Assembly: GCF_030160295.1 (NCBI RefSeq)
Contig: NZ_BSOB01000018.1
Location: 186,318-250,317 of the forward strand
Direction of reading: 5' to 3'
DNA: 64,000 nucleotides
Origin: Dyella acidisoli
GTDB lineage: Bacteria; Pseudomonadota; Gammaproteobacteria; Xanthomonadales; Rhodanobacteraceae
In this document: positions 62,493 through 64,000 of the stretch, piece by piece
Position numbering within the stretch: position 1 is the stretch's first letter
How the letters are laid out: each line of letters opens with the position of its first letter
The notes under the pieces: model-generated
What the model was told of the DNA's origin: nothing
Seen by the model: the letters and a program-made list of their open reading frames with translations, nothing else
Database searches by the model: none
Made by a program: the position numbers and the translations under genes

Positions 62493-63577
62493 GCGTGAGC
62501 AAGCGTATCGCGATAGGCGCGACGCACCATTTCGTGAAAATGATGCACGGCGTTTTCACGCAGCGGATTCAATCGGCCGGCTTCATAGGAACCGGAAGCC
62601 AGTCCGCGTTGGACCTCTTCGCAAATGGTGACGTCTTCATCCTGCACTTCGTCACTGAAGTCGATGTCTTTGGCACGCCGCGTTTGTGCTTCTGCGCTAC
62701 TATCCGGCGCGTAATAAAAATCGAACTCCACCCGGCAGCGATCCACGCCTATCGGCAACACCCGATTGGTCTGCAGGCGGCCAGGCAGGATATTGAGCAT
62801 GGCGTTCGGATACAGGAAGTAATACAGCGCTTCCCCGCTGCCGTAGAGATCATCGCCGCTTTCAAGCGGACTGAACTGGAAGGAATACCATTCGGCCGTC
62901 TCGGTGATGTAGCTGCGGTAATCGAGCAAGCTGTTCAAGCCGGGGTGGATGCACGGCACGTGGTAGCCTTCGAGGTAGTTGTCGACGTAAACCTTCCAGT
63001 TGCAGGCCACGTCGTAGCTGACGCGATGATGAAATTCGTAACCATCCAACGCGCGATGCGGACCCAGGCGCGCATCGATACCGTCGACGAATGCGTCGAA
63101 CGGCGCCGCTTCGCCTATAGCGACGAACACCAGACCTTGCCACACATGCACGCGGACTTCGGGAAGACGGATGTCCGCAGGATTGAAGTCCGGCGTGCGC
63201 CCCATTTCAGGCGCGCCGCGCAATACGCCATCCAAGCCATAAGTCCAGCCGTGGTAACGGCAACGCAGGTTTTGCGCACCGCGCCCGTTGCAACTGGCGA
63301 TCGGCCCTGCGCGATGCCGGCATACGTTGTGGAAAGCGCGAATGCTCGATGTGTCGCTGCGCACGATCAGCAACGGTAGTCCTGCAATCTGTGTAACCAC
63401 ATGATCGCCCACACCTGACAGTTGCGATTGATGGCATACCAGTTGCCAACTGCGCGCGAAGATCGCCGATGCATCCAACGCCGGCATGCGCGCGTCGGTG
63501 TAGAAACGGGCCGGCAGGGTTAGCGCATGATCCAGCTGCTGCGAGGCGAGTGCGTCAGGGGAAAGTAACTCGACCAT
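62489..63577 (-). CDS. Rieske non-haem iron oxygenase, alpha subunit
   Basis: The start is the ATG at 63577 (MVELLSPDALASQQ); 52 codons upstream lack coding character. The Rieske [2Fe-2S] site is CRHRAGPIASCNGRG...CRYHGW (C-x-H...C-x-x-H). The mononuclear iron site includes DNYLEGYHVPCIHPGLN with two histidines, and a later acid. It resembles the carnitine/choline/glycine-betaine monooxygenase group (CntA, GbcA) more than aromatic ring dioxygenases, by memory. The permease gene coupled to it suggests a quaternary amine or amino acid substrate. No ferredoxin or reductase gene is seen. Confidence 0.85.
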   Translation of the reverse strand: MVELLSPDALASQQLDHALTLPARFYTDARMPALDASAIFARSWQLVCHQSQLSGVGDHVVTQIAGLPLLIVRSDTSSIRAFHNVCRHRAGPIASCNGRGAQNLRCRYHGWTYGLDGVLRGAPEMGRTPDFNPADIRLPEVRVHVWQGLVFVAIGEAAPFDAFVDGIDARLGPHRALDGYEFHHRVSYDVACNWKVYVDNYLEGYHVPCIHPGLNSLLDYRSYITETAEWYSFQFSPLESGDDLYGSGEALYYFLYPNAMLNILPGRLQTNRVLPIGVDRCRVEFDFYYAPDSSAEAQTRRAKDIDFSDEVQDEDVTICEEVQRGLASGSYEAGRLNPLRENAVHHFHEMVRRAYRDTLAHA

Positions 63578-64000
63578 TGCGATACCTGGCAGCAGTGATG
63601 GCCGAGTATTTATCGAACTGCGGTGCAGCATCAATGCGGATGGTGGGCGGTTAGTCGCGCTTTGGTCTGGGGCTCTTGCCGAGCACTCGGATACTTTTGC
63701 CCATACTTTTGCGAACTTTTCGAGACGTTCCAATCACTCCTTACCGTCATTCCGGCGAAGGCCCATTAGCTGTCCGGAAAAAATTTCTGCGATCAGCGGA
63801 AGCACAGCTGCCCATTGGGCTAGTTGACACTTCTTGATGTGCGGCGACTCGAAAACTCACTGGGTGAGCCCCTCTCCCTTCGACCTGATTAGTGTCTCGC
63901 CTCAGCTGGGTATGTCGTGGTGTTGGGGGATTGCCTGCGGCGCTTTCGGAGCTTTCGGAGCTTTCGGACCCTAAAGGGCCCGAGTCACTTTTCTTTGCGG
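63578..64000. other. Right edge without a gene
   Basis: About 420 bases hold no gene. A half REP copy CGTCATTCCGGCGAAGGCC is at 63745-63763. Three tandem copies of CTTTCGGAG are at 63943-63968, followed by a short GGGCCC-like hairpin. Confidence 0.5.

Noticed and set aside
1..64000. tRNA, rRNA, CRISPR array or intact transposase/integrase
   Set aside because: I looked for tRNA-like TTCGA arms with matching stems, for regularly spaced identical repeats, and for transposase motifs, and found none. The hairpin repeats are too irregular for CRISPR.

Overview
The window is a bacterial chromosome segment that looks like a gammaproteobacterium of the Rhodanobacteraceae/Xanthomonadaceae group (Dyella, Luteibacter or Rhodanobacter-like). 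The evidence is a moderately high GC content, many GC-rich intergenic hairpin repeats of the type abundant in that group, an XAC0095-like small protein, RHS proteins of the style seen there, and typical neighbours such as AIM24-like and YkgJ-like proteins. The genus assignment is inference. No rRNA, tRNA or CRISPR array was recognised, and no intact transposase or integrase.

Left part (1-10 kb), accessory region. Two tandem RHS/YD-repeat exported proteins on the minus strand both stop at the same point of the repeat scaffold, with no core or toxin tip. They are followed to the right by a gene-poor stretch with a dense array of GGTTACC/GGTAAT boxes (about 5801-6077), a three-armed TTCAACC dyad, and an overlapping XRE regulator plus ImmA/IrrE metallopeptidase pair. 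A 47-codon gene with its own ribosome binding site and strong terminator follows (7324-7502). Then come hairpin repeats with TGTCCGC arms, an alpha/beta hydrolase, a cupin and a possible phage tail remnant. This looks like the relic or control region of a mobile element.

Centre (10-34 kb), mostly house-keeping and stress-type singletons. Two LysR plus NmrA-like oxidoreductase pairs, a class II Fic protein, several exported esterases/hydrolases, an acyltransferase, an AI-2E-type membrane protein with an extra C-terminal domain, an Ohr/OsmC peroxidase, a small YkgJ-type cluster with a TTG-initiated 49-residue protein, the DbpA RNA helicase, a double retropepsin-TPR protein, and an ABC-2 exporter pair.

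35-53 kb, the most interesting part. Six genes run leftward from 46.8 to 38.7 kb: a YVTN-propeller dihaem cytochrome, a GlcG/HbpS-like protein, an acyl-CoA synthetase-like AMP ligase, a haem-oxygenase-like di-iron oxidase (HDO), a CmlS-like flavin-dependent halogenase-type enzyme and a flavin reductase. The last four form a tight operon with the logic of a small natural-product pathway (activation, di-iron oxidation, FADH2-dependent halogenation or oxidation, flavin supply). Further left lie a cation/proton antiporter and an MFS exporter. To the right are two paralogous TetR regulators, a tautomerase, a cupin, a class II aldolase and a secreted NHL-propeller protein. A shared operator-like palindrome (ATAACGATCGTTAT) sits in front of both TetR genes, the tautomerase and the NHL gene, suggesting a local regulon.

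Right part (53-64 kb). A gph-like pseudogene with an internal deletion and small orphan proteins come first. Next is a cell-wall set: a polysaccharide deacetylase, a DUF4015-type glycoside hydrolase and a serine hydrolase fused to a NamZ/DUF1343 domain, in overlapping reading frames. It is followed by a secreted pectate lyase, and by an APC permease translationally coupled to a Rieske-type oxygenase.
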